Origin: Candidatus Soleaferrea massiliensis AP7
GTDB lineage: Bacteria > Bacillota > Clostridia > Oscillospirales > Ruminococcaceae
DNA length: 64,000 nt
Reading direction: 5' to 3'
NCBI RefSeq assembly: GCF_000820765.1
Contig: NZ_CCYH01000012.1
Location: forward strand, 30,959-94,958
The notes beneath the pieces were generated by a model, which was given only the letters and a program-made list of their open reading frames with translations, searched no databases and was not told the origin of the DNA. This document shows, one piece after another, positions 33,877 to 43,386 of the stretch; position 1 is the first letter of the stretch, and each line of letters starts with the position of its first letter. The position numbers and the translations under genes are program-made.

Positions 33877-34305
33877 ATGCTGGGCTACGTGCTTCCCATT
33901 GTGATCATCGTCGTATCAAACGTCTTCTATAATATTGTAACCAAGTCGACCCCGTCGGATGCAAACCCGTTTGCAAGCCTGTTTTTGACCTATCTTTCCG
34001 CCGCGCTGGTCGCCGGCATCCTGATGTTCTTCCAAAGCCCGCACAAGAGCCTGTCCTCGATGTTCCACGGTGTCAACTGGACCGGCGCGGTGCTCGGGCT
34101 GACCATCGTCGGGCTGGAGTTCGGCTACATCACGGCCTATCGAGCGGGCTGGAATATCAGCGTCGGCAGCCTGGTTGCGAACATCCTGCTGGCGGTCATC
34201 CTGGTGCCGGTCGGGCTGCTTCTGTATAAGGAAAGCATCACGCTCAACCAGTGCATCGGCATTCTGCTGTGTATCGCAGGCCTTGTGTTTATCAATAAAC
34301 GGTAA
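33877..34305 (+). CDS. Half-size EamA/DMT-family membrane protein
   Basis: The 142-residue protein has about four or five hydrophobic segments and the EamA half pattern ending in LVPVGLLLYKESITLNQCIGILLCIAGLVFINKR (key part: LYKESITLNQCIGI). Full-length DMT exporters contain two such halves, so this one would work as a homo- or heterodimer, as in small multidrug resistance proteins. The substrate is unknown. AAGGATGG lies upstream of the ATG. Confidence 0.85.
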   Translation: MLGYVLPIVIIVVSNVFYNIVTKSTPSDANPFASLFLTYLSAALVAGILMFFQSPHKSLSSMFHGVNWTGAVLGLTIVGLEFGYITAYRAGWNISVGSLVANILLAVILVPVGLLLYKESITLNQCIGILLCIAGLVFINKR

Positions 34306-34464
34306 CGGTACTGGAATCATACTGAGAGGATGCCACGGATATCTGCCGAGTTCTTGTATGGCGCCAAATTCGTTTACAGACTTAGCAATATTTCATTATT
34401 ATACGGGTAAAAAATAAATACAGATACTGATAAGATGGTACTTGACTGAAGAGGAGGAATGAGC

Positions 34465-34677
34465 ATGTGTAAGGACAGAAATGTCTGCATCATCGGCGGC
34501 GCGGACGGTCCGACCGCCATCTTTGTGGCAAGCAGGCCGAATTCTGAGAGCAGGGGCAGGAAGGTGCTGCGCCTGCTTGTTTTCATCGGGATTTTGTCAT
34601 TCAAGCTTGCTGTCTGGTGGAGAATTTTGAACGGGAGAAAACAGAAGAACGAAACGGCATCCGGTTTGAAGGATTGA
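34465..34677 (+). CDS. Mini-protein carrying the OadB-type IGGADGPT motif
   Basis: The 70-residue protein starts MCKDRNVCIIGGADGPTAIF. IGGADGPT is the signature of the beta subunit of sodium-translocating decarboxylases (OadB/GcdB), which are normally over 350-residue membrane proteins. Here it stands alone at the N-terminus, followed by a basic stretch, one membrane-type helix (about 33-50, LRLLVFIGILSFKLAVWW) and a charged tail. It is not a fragment ending at an obvious break, and it has its own SD (GAGGAGG, 7 nt before ATG 34465). Function unknown. Confidence 0.7.
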   Translation: MCKDRNVCIIGGADGPTAIFVASRPNSESRGRKVLRLLVFIGILSFKLAVWWRILNGRKQKNETASGLKD

Positions 34678-34705
34678 CTGGGACTGAAAGAACTTGTGCA
34701 TGAAT

Positions 34706-34751
34706 GGGAAACGGCGCGGCTGTAATCGATGGCCGCGGCGGTTTTGTTCCC
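34706..34751 (+). terminator. Possible terminator after the mini-protein gene
   Basis: CGCGGC (34715-34720) pairs with GCCGCG (34732-34737), with outer GGGAA/TTCCC, and TTTTG sits within the 3' side. The stem is imperfect. Confidence 0.4.
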
Positions 34752-34928
34752 GTACTGCTGGGAATCGAGCCTGTACCATAAAGGAACAGGTTCATTATCA
34801 AACAAGATGATGGATGAATCGGTTGGATACAAGAACGGTCAGCAGTATTTTGATGTCAAAGTAACACATAGAAATGATAGAATGGAATAAAAAACAGCCG
34901 CTTTCTGATTTGAAAGAAGAGGGTTATC

Positions 34929-36044
34929 ATGAAACAAAGAAGATGCATGGTCATAGTATGTGCAGTCATGCTGCTGTTTTGTTCAGGCTGCCTGATGTCA
35001 CACGGAGCTGCGCTGACGGACCTCAGAAATTCATTGTCGGTCGGAGTCAAGGATGGCCCTCAGGGACACCGGCTGTCGGACGACAGGAAGGTCTACAACT
35101 TTGTGGATGAAAACGGTGTGGAATTCCAGCTGATTTCTGAATATCATGACATCAATATAGACGGAGCAAAATTTGGATCCGCTCCAAGCAATTCCTGTAA
35201 TTATACAGAAGCATTTTTGAAGCACAATGCCGCCGGGATGTCCATCCTTTGTGAAGCCAGCGGTTTGGAGTACCATCTGGCCTTTGACGATTCGCGTACG
35301 CCGGTTCTCCTGCTGATTGACAGTTATGACGATGTTAAACCTGTTTCAGAGCTGATTGTCAATTTGTTTGATGTGGTCGGCGTCATCCCAATTCGAAGGG
35401 ACGGTCAGGTGCGTCTTGCCGAACCGGCGATTGAGGTGAAGTGTGGTGGATGGTCATTGCTGCGGGTGGATTTTCCAATCCAGAAAAACCACAATGAGCA
35501 GACCTATGATGAAATCTACGAAGCGGTGAATACCGCGTATACCGATATGGTAAGAGATTCAAAGTTCCCCAATGATCTTCCGGATGGCGCGCTGGAATCG
35601 GTCACGCCCGAATCCTACCGCAATGTTTATGTGAATGAAACGCTTGTCCATAATTCTATCAACGAAAGGGCCCAATTTTTTAGAAATCCTGAAGACGGCC
35701 GTTATGATATCCAGATCGACGACCTTCTCCGCACATCTGTGTCGGTGATGGGGCATACAAATTTTGTTCCCATTCTGGATCAGCTGGGCTGTTCCCATTC
35801 TTATGATAAGGATGGGTTCCTGCACTGGACATTGGATTCCGCGGAATACTGCGTCCGGCCGAATACACAGCGGACGGCGCTGCTGCTTTACCGGGACGGC
35901 GTGCAGGTGGATGAACTTGAAATCCTGGATCAGGGAGAGTTTGTCACAGCAAATGTGGATATCGATGAATTCGCGGCGCTTCTGGGAGGACAGAGCTGCC
36001 GCATAGACGCGGAGACCGGCAGCCTTTATTTTACTGCGCCGTAA
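34929..36044 (+). CDS. Lipoprotein of unknown function
   Basis: The 371-residue protein begins with a signal peptide and lipobox (VMLLFCSGC, Cys about 21). The mature part shows two zones, about 60-200 (DENGVEFQLISEYHD, YHLAFDDSRTPVLLLIDSYDD) and about 225-371. The second has a copper-amine-oxidase-N-like pattern of short strands and helices (YDIQIDDLLRTSVSVMGHTNFVPILDQLG), but this is too weak for a family call. A terminator follows. No neighbour explains it. Confidence 0.7.
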   Translation: MKQRRCMVIVCAVMLLFCSGCLMSHGAALTDLRNSLSVGVKDGPQGHRLSDDRKVYNFVDENGVEFQLISEYHDINIDGAKFGSAPSNSCNYTEAFLKHNAAGMSILCEASGLEYHLAFDDSRTPVLLLIDSYDDVKPVSELIVNLFDVVGVIPIRRDGQVRLAEPAIEVKCGGWSLLRVDFPIQKNHNEQTYDEIYEAVNTAYTDMVRDSKFPNDLPDGALESVTPESYRNVYVNETLVHNSINERAQFFRNPEDGRYDIQIDDLLRTSVSVMGHTNFVPILDQLGCSHSYDKDGFLHWTLDSAEYCVRPNTQRTALLLYRDGVQVDELEILDQGEFVTANVDIDEFAALLGGQSCRIDAETGSLYFTAP

Positions 36045-36069
36045 CCAACCTGAATAGCTCAACAATAGC

Positions 36070-36104
36070 GCTGCACATTTCATTCCTGGAATGTGCAGCT
36101 TTTT
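36070..36104 (+). terminator. Intrinsic terminator after the lipoprotein
   Basis: GCTGCACATT pairs with AATGTGCAGC, followed by TTTTT. From here to 36433 I see no gene. Confidence 0.9.
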
Positions 36105-36433
36105 CATTGCATGCAAAGGATGTTCCGCCCGATAGTGGATCATGTGATATTCATGTACAGTACGTGGGAATCAGCCGGTTTGCTTCCTTTTTTCAATATA
36201 GGTTTAAATCGTCTCACCCGGCAGCTTCACGAAGGCGGAAAGGAATCAGCGTGATGCAGACGATAGTAAGGATTCAAATGGATAGCGGAACGCTGAGGTG
36301 AAATTTTTTATAAAAACGCTGTCATGATAACAGTGGAGTTGTAAAAGTGTCCAAATTTTAGGTGAAACTGTACAAATATGCAGATCGAGAATTGGATATA
36401 TGACCAAATATTTATGGGATCCCTCATTTTGTA

Positions 36434-36462
36434 TTGACACTGTGAATGTTGTCGGATATACT
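36434..36462 (+). promoter_or_regulatory. Promoter of the GH31 gene
   Basis: TTGACA (36434-36439), 17-nt spacer, TATACT (36457-36462). The transcript would have an unusually long leader of about 395 nt. Confidence 0.82.
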
Positions 36463-36618
36463 TGAATTGATTTCAATTTCGTTATCACTTCATTCACAGA
36501 TCCACAAATCGATCCCCGGTGTTTCTTTGTGATTGCGCCGGGAGAATAGGGCGGGCCGGAAGAACGGATGAATCCAGCAGAAATAAGGAAAGGATGTCCG
36601 CGTTTTTGTTTATAAGGA

Positions 36619-36668
36619 TATGAAAACGTTTCTTTCCGCGTTCCATAGATAAAGGAGGTTGATATTCG
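36619..36668 (+). promoter_or_regulatory. Upstream copy of a duplicated operator/SD block
   Basis: TGAAAACGTTTC at 36621-36632 fits the LacI/CcpA-type operator pattern. It is followed by GCGTTC and AAAGGAGG, the same order as in the block directly in front of the GH31 start, but no start codon follows at the right distance. Confidence 0.6.
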
Positions 36669-36805
36669 GGCGGATAAGCTGCCCGTACCCAAAGCCTTGC
36701 CACCTTGCAGAAAAGCGGCGCGGCGCTTTGTCCGGGCGCAGTGCCAAAAAAGAGAAAAGAATCAATATCCCGCGTTAAAAAAGAGAAAAAGAGTACCGCA
36801 ATATT

Positions 36806-36862
36806 ATGTGAAAACGTTTCTAGTTTTAGCGTTCTCTATTGACAAAGAGGAGGAAAATCGAA
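36806..36862 (+). promoter_or_regulatory. Downstream copy of the operator/SD block, abutting the GH31 start
   Basis: TGAAAACGTTTC at 36809-36820, then GCGTTC, GACAAAG and GAGGAGG, ending at the ATG. Carbon catabolite or substrate-specific repression through a LacI-family protein is likely; the roadblock position inside the leader is consistent with either. Confidence 0.68.
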
Positions 36863-36864
36863 AA

Positions 36865-39800
36865 ATGAAGACTAAGAATAGGATTCTAAGCCTGGTCCTG
36901 TGCGCGGCCTGTGTGGTATCCACCCTTGCGCCGGCAACCTTCGCGTCGGCGAATGAGGGCAAAAGCGAACCCGTTATCGTCGAAAAAAATGCGAACGGTT
37001 TCGTCTCCGAAGAGATCGGCGACGTCCGCGTCCAGATCCTGTCCCCGACGCTTGTGCGTTTGGAGCAGAGGGGCCCGAAGGGATTTGAGGACCGCAAGAC
37101 CTTCCACATCTCGAACCGCGACGATTGGGAAGGCACCGAAGTTTTCCGCACCGAAGGGGACGGGACGGTCATCCTGACCACCAGCACCTACCAGGTCATC
37201 GTACCGGCAGGGGCTTCCGACATCACCGGCATCATCATCAACGACAACCAGGGCAGAATGATCTGGAAATACAAAGGACTTCCGGGCAGCAAGGTTTATC
37301 TGCCGGATCCGGGCGAAAAGGTGAACGCCTGGGAGATCAGCGATTCCCCGCGTATGACCATGCCGGACTGGGGCTTTGCGCCGCAGCCGGATGAGAACAC
37401 CGAGAACCGCGATACCAACGGATTTGACCAGAGCAACGACGCGCCGGATATGTTTGTCTTCCTGCCGGCGGGCGACAGCGTACAGCTGCGCCGTGATCTG
37501 GTCAAGCTGACCGGTCAGACCGACATGCTTTCCCTCGCCACCTTCGGCGCATGGGACAGCCGCTATCACGAATACAGCGATGAAACTGCGATGCAGCAGA
37601 TCAAGGATTATCATGAAACCTACAACGTGCCGCTGGACAACCTGGTCATCGACACCGACTGGAGAAGCGCCGGCACCGGCGGAATCGGCTATGACGTCAA
37701 CACCAAGCTGTTCCCGGATATGAAGGGCTTTTTGGAGGACGCGCATGAACAGAATGTCAACATCATCTTCAATGACCATCCGGAACCGAGAAAAGATGAA
37801 AACGGCAAACAGCTGAGCGCTATAAATCCAACCGAGGTCAATTACCGCTTTGAGAAGCTGACCGGCATTCTGGAACTGGGCGTGGATTCCTGGTGGTATG
37901 ACCGCAACTGGTCCACAACGATTCTCGCGCCGGAAGGCTTCACCCATGAAGCAATCGGCGGCGCTATCTATGCGGATGCACAGAGGGCCGTATATCCGGA
38001 CAGACGCCTTGTCATGATGAGCAACGTCGACGGAAGCTCGAATGGCGGCGACATTGGTGCGCCGGACCTGGCGCAGCACCGCTACGGCATCACCTGGACC
38101 GGCGATACCGGCGGCCGTCAGGAAACCCTGCAGCGCGAGGTGGAATTTGCCGTGCAGTATGGCGCAAACGCGGGACTTCCGTATATCAGCACCGACGTCG
38201 GCAGCCATCAGACGCCGACCAGCGCGCTTTCCGCGGATGAGTATGTCAAATGGATGCAGTTCGGAACGCTTTCTCCGATCTACCGTCCGCACAACACCAA
38301 GTTTGGCAGTGAAAACGGCCGTATGCCGTGGATGAAGGGTGAAGAAGCCCTGAACATCATCCGCGACTATGTGAATCTCCGTTACCGCCTGCTTCCTACT
38401 TATTATAATCTTTCTCATGAAAATTACGAAACCGGCATGCCGCTGCTTCGCAGGCTCGACTTCTACTATCCGGATTATGCGGGCGCGGCACGCAATGACG
38501 AATACCTGCTGGGCGACGACATCCTGATCGCGCCGACCATCACGGACAACGGCGACACCGCGGTTCCATCCGCATGGCTGAACACGCCGTACGGCGGAAA
38601 CGGACTCAAGGCGGAGTTCTTCAACAATGTCAACCTGGAAGGCGAACCGGTTGTCACCAAGACTGTCTCCAACATCGACTTCGACTGGGGCAGAAACGAG
38701 CCGACCAGCGGCGTCAACAAGGATAACTTCAGCGTCCGGTTCACCGGCACCATCACCATCGGGGACGAGGACGTCAAGCTTCAGACCTACAGCGACGACG
38801 GCGCGCGCGTCTACATCAACGACGAGCTGTTCATCGATTCCTGGAGACCACAGGAAGCAACCGCTGTGACGTCGGAAGGCACGCTGAAAGCCGGCGAAAC
38901 CTACGACATCCGGTTTGAATATTATGACGGGGAAAACGACGCCATCTGCGGACTCCGTTATGTCACAGACCAAGACAAGCTCAACACCAGATTCGTCTGG
39001 ATTCCGGAAGGCGAATGGATCGACACCTTCAGCGGCGAAACCATCTATGGACCGCAGACGATCGAAGTATCCGTACCGGTCCGCGAAACCCCGATCTTTG
39101 TCAAGAAGGGCGCCATCCTGCCGCTGGCAGACGAGATGCTGACCACCAAGGAGAAGGACTGGAGCCATCTGACACTGGATGTCTATCCGTCCACCCGTTA
39201 CAGCGACAGCACCACCCTGTATGAAGACGACACCGAGTCGGTCAAGTACAAGGAAGGCCAGTTCCGCACAACCGAACTCTCCACCCGTTTTGATCATGGA
39301 AAGACCATCATCGATATCGGTGCGGCAAACGGCAGCTTTGAGGGCGAGCGCGCATTCACCGACCGTGAATGGACCGTCCGCATCCATCAGCCTGAGGGCT
39401 GGGGCGCGCTGCAGAGCGTGACCACCGCCGATGGACAGACGCTGGCGTTCACAGCGGTTGACCAGGACGAAAACGCCATGCCGTTCGCCATTTCCGGCGG
39501 CGCGGCTGACGGCACGGTCTACGAAGTGACCGTTTCCGGCAACGTCTACAACGCTGTTCAGCTGATTGCGGAGTTTGAGAATCCGGCAGACCCGTCTGTT
39601 CCGGAAGACAATTATGATGAGAAAATCGTCAATGAGGATTACAGGGAGCCGGTGGAACGCACCATCGACGTCAGCGAAGAACTGCCGTATGTCGTCAACC
39701 TGAGCTCGCTGGGCAACCTCGACTGGGTACATCCGGCATTGACCGACAGCCGCAACCTGACCAGAAAGAATACCGCACATCCGCAGATCACCTACCTGAA

Positions 39801-41181
39801 AGACTATGCGCGTTCCTGTGGCGCGTTTTATGACTATACGACCAGCTTCTCCTACAACGACGGTCTGCCGCTGAAGAACGCGACCGAGACCAGGAATGGA
39901 GCGGTGGTCTATGAGAACAACGCCGGCTTTATCTTCTCGGTACCGGCATCTGAACAGACCAAGCAGTTGGTCCTGTTTATCGGCGGCTGGAAGAGTGAAG
40001 GCAAGCTTGAGATCTTCGACAAATCGGCGGATACCAAAATCGACACCTACACCTTCGGCGACGCGGATAAATCCTACTACCGCAAGGTCACGATTGACCT
40101 GAGTTCCGCTACCGGCACCGACCTGGTGGTCAAGTACACCAAGGTCAGCGGCAGCAACATCACCTTCGCGGCGGCTGCGCTGCGCGACCCGAGCATCCAG
40201 GAAGAAGCCAAGGGCGTCGTCACCCGTGAGGTGAACGTCACCGACTGGTATCCCGAAAAACGCAACCTGACCGAAGAAGGAAATGTGGACTGGATCCATC
40301 TGGGACAGGCGCAGATTTCCAACATCAACCGCAAGGGCAATGTGGATGAGGCAATGAATCTCACCTATACCTCCAATCTGGTTGGCTTCGGCGACCACCG
40401 CACCGCGTTCAGCTGGAACGACGGTTCCCCGGATAAGTCCGCCAGCAACCTGACCACCGGCCTGCAGCAGAGCAAGGTGGGAAGCGACTTCACCACAACC
40501 GTCAAGGCGGGACCGCAGGAGAGGATCCTGACGCTCTATCTCGGCGGCTGGAAGGGCGAAGGCAAGCTGACCGTCTATGATGAGTCCGGCGTGACCGAAA
40601 ATCAGGTCTATGAATTTGGAAATCTGAATACCAACTTCTACCGCACCGTTACGATCAAGCTGAAAGCGGAAGAGGAATGCAACCTGCGTGTGCGCTACTC
40701 TCTGGAGAAAGCGAACGGCGGAAATGTCTCCTGGGTCGCAGCCACCTTGTATGATCCGACTCTGGACGAAAATGTGAAGCTTCTGCCGACCGAAGGCGAA
40801 GTCAAGGACGGCGTCCTGACCGGTATCAACGTCGGCGAAACCGTTGCCTCGATCAAAGAGAAGCTGCAGAACGATGCAGGCGATCTCAAATTCGTGGATG
40901 CAAACGGCGCGGAACTCAGCGACGACAGCATCGTCAAGACCGGCGACAGGATTCAGCTCTTCACACAGGGCATCTTTGCAAATGAAACCGAGATCGCCGT
41001 CATGGGCGATACCGACTGCGACGGCGCGCTGGGCGTTATGGATCTTCTGCAGATGAAGTCCTACATCCTGACCCGCGTTGAATTCGGCAAAGCACAGCAG
41101 TATGCGGCGGATGTCAACGGCGACGGCATTGTCAACATCTTTGACCTCGTTGCTGTGAAGTTTATGATTCTGAATTCCTAA
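36865..41181 (+). CDS. Secreted GH31 glycosidase with PA14 insert, twin C-terminal modules and dockerin
   Basis: The 1438-residue protein has a signal peptide (1-28, cleavage after ATFASA), a GH31 N-terminal beta domain (about 35-220) and a GH31 barrel (about 230-575). The probable nucleophile is Asp346 (WWYDRNW) and the acid/base Asp414 (WTGDTGG). A PA14 domain (about 580-700) interrupts the C-terminal beta region and may bind or restrict substrate. Two homologous modules follow (about 930-1110 and 1115-1300), each with NxDWxH, FSxNDG and LxxGGWKxEGKLxxxD, resembling carbohydrate-binding beta-sandwiches. Last is a type I dockerin (about 1379-1438) with two calcium loops (DTDCDGALGVMD, DVNGDGIVNIFD). 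GH31 includes alpha-glucosidases, alpha-xylosidases and others; specificity is not decidable by eye. The start follows GAGGAGG. Confidence 0.93.
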   Translation: MKTKNRILSLVLCAACVVSTLAPATFASANEGKSEPVIVEKNANGFVSEEIGDVRVQILSPTLVRLEQRGPKGFEDRKTFHISNRDDWEGTEVFRTEGDGTVILTTSTYQVIVPAGASDITGIIINDNQGRMIWKYKGLPGSKVYLPDPGEKVNAWEISDSPRMTMPDWGFAPQPDENTENRDTNGFDQSNDAPDMFVFLPAGDSVQLRRDLVKLTGQTDMLSLATFGAWDSRYHEYSDETAMQQIKDYHETYNVPLDNLVIDTDWRSAGTGGIGYDVNTKLFPDMKGFLEDAHEQNVNIIFNDHPEPRKDENGKQLSAINPTEVNYRFEKLTGILELGVDSWWYDRNWSTTILAPEGFTHEAIGGAIYADAQRAVYPDRRLVMMSNVDGSSNGGDIGAPDLAQHRYGITWTGDTGGRQETLQREVEFAVQYGANAGLPYISTDVGSHQTPTSALSADEYVKWMQFGTLSPIYRPHNTKFGSENGRMPWMKGEEALNIIRDYVNLRYRLLPTYYNLSHENYETGMPLLRRLDFYYPDYAGAARNDEYLLGDDILIAPTITDNGDTAVPSAWLNTPYGGNGLKAEFFNNVNLEGEPVVTKTVSNIDFDWGRNEPTSGVNKDNFSVRFTGTITIGDEDVKLQTYSDDGARVYINDELFIDSWRPQEATAVTSEGTLKAGETYDIRFEYYDGENDAICGLRYVTDQDKLNTRFVWIPEGEWIDTFSGETIYGPQTIEVSVPVRETPIFVKKGAILPLADEMLTTKEKDWSHLTLDVYPSTRYSDSTTLYEDDTESVKYKEGQFRTTELSTRFDHGKTIIDIGAANGSFEGERAFTDREWTVRIHQPEGWGALQSVTTADGQTLAFTAVDQDENAMPFAISGGAADGTVYEVTVSGNVYNAVQLIAEFENPADPSVPEDNYDEKIVNEDYREPVERTIDVSEELPYVVNLSSLGNLDWVHPALTDSRNLTRKNTAHPQITYLKDYARSCGAFYDYTTSFSYNDGLPLKNATETRNGAVVYENNAGFIFSVPASEQTKQLVLFIGGWKSEGKLEIFDKSADTKIDTYTFGDADKSYYRKVTIDLSSATGTDLVVKYTKVSGSNITFAAAALRDPSIQEEAKGVVTREVNVTDWYPEKRNLTEEGNVDWIHLGQAQISNINRKGNVDEAMNLTYTSNLVGFGDHRTAFSWNDGSPDKSASNLTTGLQQSKVGSDFTTTVKAGPQERILTLYLGGWKGEGKLTVYDESGVTENQVYEFGNLNTNFYRTVTIKLKAEEECNLRVRYSLEKANGGNVSWVAATLYDPTLDENVKLLPTEGEVKDGVLTGINVGETVASIKEKLQNDAGDLKFVDANGAELSDDSIVKTGDRIQLFTQGIFANETEIAVMGDTDCDGALGVMDLLQMKSYILTRVEFGKAQQYAADVNGDGIVNIFDLVAVKFMILNS

Positions 41182-41221
41182 ACGATATCCACATCTTTTT
41201 TATAGAATCCTATACAACTCC

Positions 41222-41256
41222 GGGGGAAGCGTCGTATTCATACGGCGCTTCCCCTG
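41222..41256 (+). terminator. Intrinsic terminator after the GH31 gene
   Basis: GGGGAAGCGTCGTA pairs with TACGGCGCTTCCCC, followed by TGTTTGTTG. Confidence 0.85.
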
Positions 41257-41294
41257 TTTGTTGTACAGATGCATGAGCCGCAGGGGAGATTGAA

Positions 41295-41423
41295 ATGAGC
41301 AAATATATGATGGGGCATCTGAATGACGGTGCTGCTGTACCGTTTACATCACAAAAGCTTCAAAAGTCAAAACGTTCGGGTATCATCAGGCGGCAGCACT
41401 TTTTCTCTGGAGACCGCGCGTAG
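41295..41423 (+). CDS. Possible small protein
   Basis: A 42-codon frame starts MSKYMMGHLNDGAAVPF and ends with a basic tail (SKRSGIIRRQHFFSG). GGGGAGA stands 5 nt before the ATG, which is the only support. There is no recognised domain or promoter. Apart from this and two terminators the 41257-41640 gap is empty. Confidence 0.25.
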   Translation: MSKYMMGHLNDGAAVPFTSQKLQKSKRSGIIRRQHFFSGDRA

Positions 41424-41540
41424 CTTATACGAATGTCCATTGTGTGGTATGTCAAACGGAAAGGACAGGATACAACGACGATTTTAAAATCCTGACAACT
41501 GATATTTGCATCAATTTAATAAAGTCTTAATCTCTTTCAA

Positions 41541-41569
41541 AGAAGCGCCGTTTCAAAGCGGCGCTTCTC
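41541..41569. terminator. Symmetric hairpin terminator
   Basis: AGAAGCGCCG pairs with CGGCGCTTCT around an 8-nt loop, 75 bp before the PBP gene. Confidence 0.6.
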
Positions 41570-41642
41570 TTGCGTTTGTCTGTATGAATCATTTTCCTTT
41601 CGGGCAGAATAGAAAAAAGATTTGAAAAAAGCGGGTGAATGC

Positions 41643-43265
41643 ATGTTGTCCACAAAACGGGTGGTTTCGATTTTCTGTCTGTTCCTGCTGCTGATGGGCG
41701 GGCTGTTTGTAAGGCTGTATTTTCTCTCCACCGGGGAAGAGCTGGCCAGCGCGGCTCAAAAGCAGTCCTCCTACACGCTGACCGTCGACCAGACGCGCGG
41801 ATATATCTACGACTGTTCAATGCAGCCGCTGGTCTATCTGCAGCCGCAGTATAAAGCGGCCGTGCTGCCGTCCAACGATGCGCTCAGCACGATCGCGCCG
41901 CTGCTGGAGGGCAGCGAGCGGAACAACTTTTTGACGCTCAATGCGCAGAACAAGCCGTTTCTGCAGAACCTGTCGGCTGAAAATGTCTATGGAAAGGGCG
42001 TCCGTCTGTTCAAAACCGACCTGCGGTACGGTGATGATCCGTTGGCGGAGCACCTGATCGGATACCTGGACGCAACCAAGGAAAACGGTGTTTCCGGTAT
42101 TGAGAAGAGCTTCAATGAGCTGCTGAAGGAAGGCGCGGGAAAGCTGCAGATCTCCTATTCCATCGATGCGACCGGAAGCATCCTGACGCAGAAGCAGCCT
42201 GAGGTGACACAAGAGAACTATCAGGATAAGAAAGGCGTTGTGCTGACGCTCGACCGTCAAATCCAGCAGATTGCGCAGAATGCGGCCAAAAAATATATCA
42301 AGGAAGGCGCGGTTGTCGTCATGGATGTTTCAAACGGGGACATCAAGGCGGCGGTCAGCTGTCCATCCTTCAATCCGAACAATGTGGCGGACAGCCTGCA
42401 GGATGCAAACGGCCCGCTGGTCAACCGTGCGCTGTCCGCCTATAACGTCGGTTCCCCGTTCAAGCTGCTGATTGCCGCGGCAGCGCTGGAAAGCGGCATC
42501 CCGGCATCCCAGACCTTCGAATGCACCGGCAGTGTAAAGATCGGGGACATCGAGTTCCACTGCCACAAGCGGGAGGGTCACGGTGTGCTGGATATGAAGG
42601 GCGCCATCCAGATATCCTGCAACCCATATTTTATGCAGCTGATCGCAAAGCTCGGCGCCTATCCGGTCGTCGAGCTGGCGGATAAATTGGGTTTCGGCAG
42701 GGAAACCGAGCTGGCCGATTCGCTTGTCAGTGCGGCGGGCTATCTGCCGGATATGGAGGATTTGCAGAATCCCGGGGATGTCGCGAACTTCGGTTTCGGA
42801 CAGGGCAAGCTGCTGGCGACGCCGGTACAGCTGGCGCAGCTGGTCAGCCTGTTTGCAAACGGCGGATATGCCGTGACGCCGCGCCTGGTCGCGGGCACAA
42901 CCGACGATACGGGAAAAACGATCGCGTCCGCAACCGACCAGATTGCCCCGCAGCAGATCATCAGCACAAAGACGGCCGATATGATCAAGGAATTCATGAT
43001 CAATGTCGTCGAGAACGGGTCGGGCAAGGAAGCGAAACCCAAGGTCGGTTCGGCCGGCGGCAAGACAGGCTCTGCGCAGACCGGCGTTTACAATGAAGAC
43101 GATGTGGAGATTGTACACGCCTGGTTTACCGGCTTCTATCCGGCGCAGAATCCAAAGTATGCGATTGTCGTGCTGGCCGAAAACGGCCAGTCAGGCGGGG
43201 ATATCAGCGGGCCGGTTTTTAAGGAGATCGCTGACCAGATCGCCCTGCTCGAGCAGATTTCCTGA
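41643..43265 (+). CDS. Class B penicillin-binding protein (transpeptidase)
   Basis: The 540-residue peptidoglycan transpeptidase has an N-terminal membrane anchor (about 8-28), a PBP dimerisation domain (about 45-190) and a transpeptidase domain with all three motifs: SxxK at Ser271-Lys274 (GSPFK), SxN at Ser325 (SCN) and KTG at Lys474 (GGKTGS). The short length and lack of a PASTA domain set it apart from SpoVD-like and PbpX-like proteins. It may be the sporulation- or elongation-linked PbpA type common in clostridia. ATG 41643 is preferred over an upstream TTG. Confidence 0.92.
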   Translation: MLSTKRVVSIFCLFLLLMGGLFVRLYFLSTGEELASAAQKQSSYTLTVDQTRGYIYDCSMQPLVYLQPQYKAAVLPSNDALSTIAPLLEGSERNNFLTLNAQNKPFLQNLSAENVYGKGVRLFKTDLRYGDDPLAEHLIGYLDATKENGVSGIEKSFNELLKEGAGKLQISYSIDATGSILTQKQPEVTQENYQDKKGVVLTLDRQIQQIAQNAAKKYIKEGAVVVMDVSNGDIKAAVSCPSFNPNNVADSLQDANGPLVNRALSAYNVGSPFKLLIAAAALESGIPASQTFECTGSVKIGDIEFHCHKREGHGVLDMKGAIQISCNPYFMQLIAKLGAYPVVELADKLGFGRETELADSLVSAAGYLPDMEDLQNPGDVANFGFGQGKLLATPVQLAQLVSLFANGGYAVTPRLVAGTTDDTGKTIASATDQIAPQQIISTKTADMIKEFMINVVENGSGKEAKPKVGSAGGKTGSAQTGVYNEDDVEIVHAWFTGFYPAQNPKYAIVVLAENGQSGGDISGPVFKEIADQIALLEQIS

Positions 43266-43294
43266 TAAGGCATATTGATAGAAAAAACAATTTT

Positions 43295-43330
43295 ACGGCG
43301 CATGGAGGTAATTCTCTGTGCGCCGTCTTT
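43295..43330 (+). terminator. Intrinsic terminator after the PBP gene
   Basis: ACGGCGCA (43295-43302) pairs with TGCGCCGT (43319-43326), then CTTTATTTAATT. Confidence 0.7.
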
Positions 43331-43386
43331 ATTTAATTAAAATGAATAAACTTTAATATATTTGCGGTTATAATTTGAAAATAGTG

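Noticed and set aside
36886..40398. A very long open frame antisense to the GH31 gene
   Set aside because: It mirrors GC-rich codons of a convincing secreted enzyme; no recognisable domain, SD or promoter.
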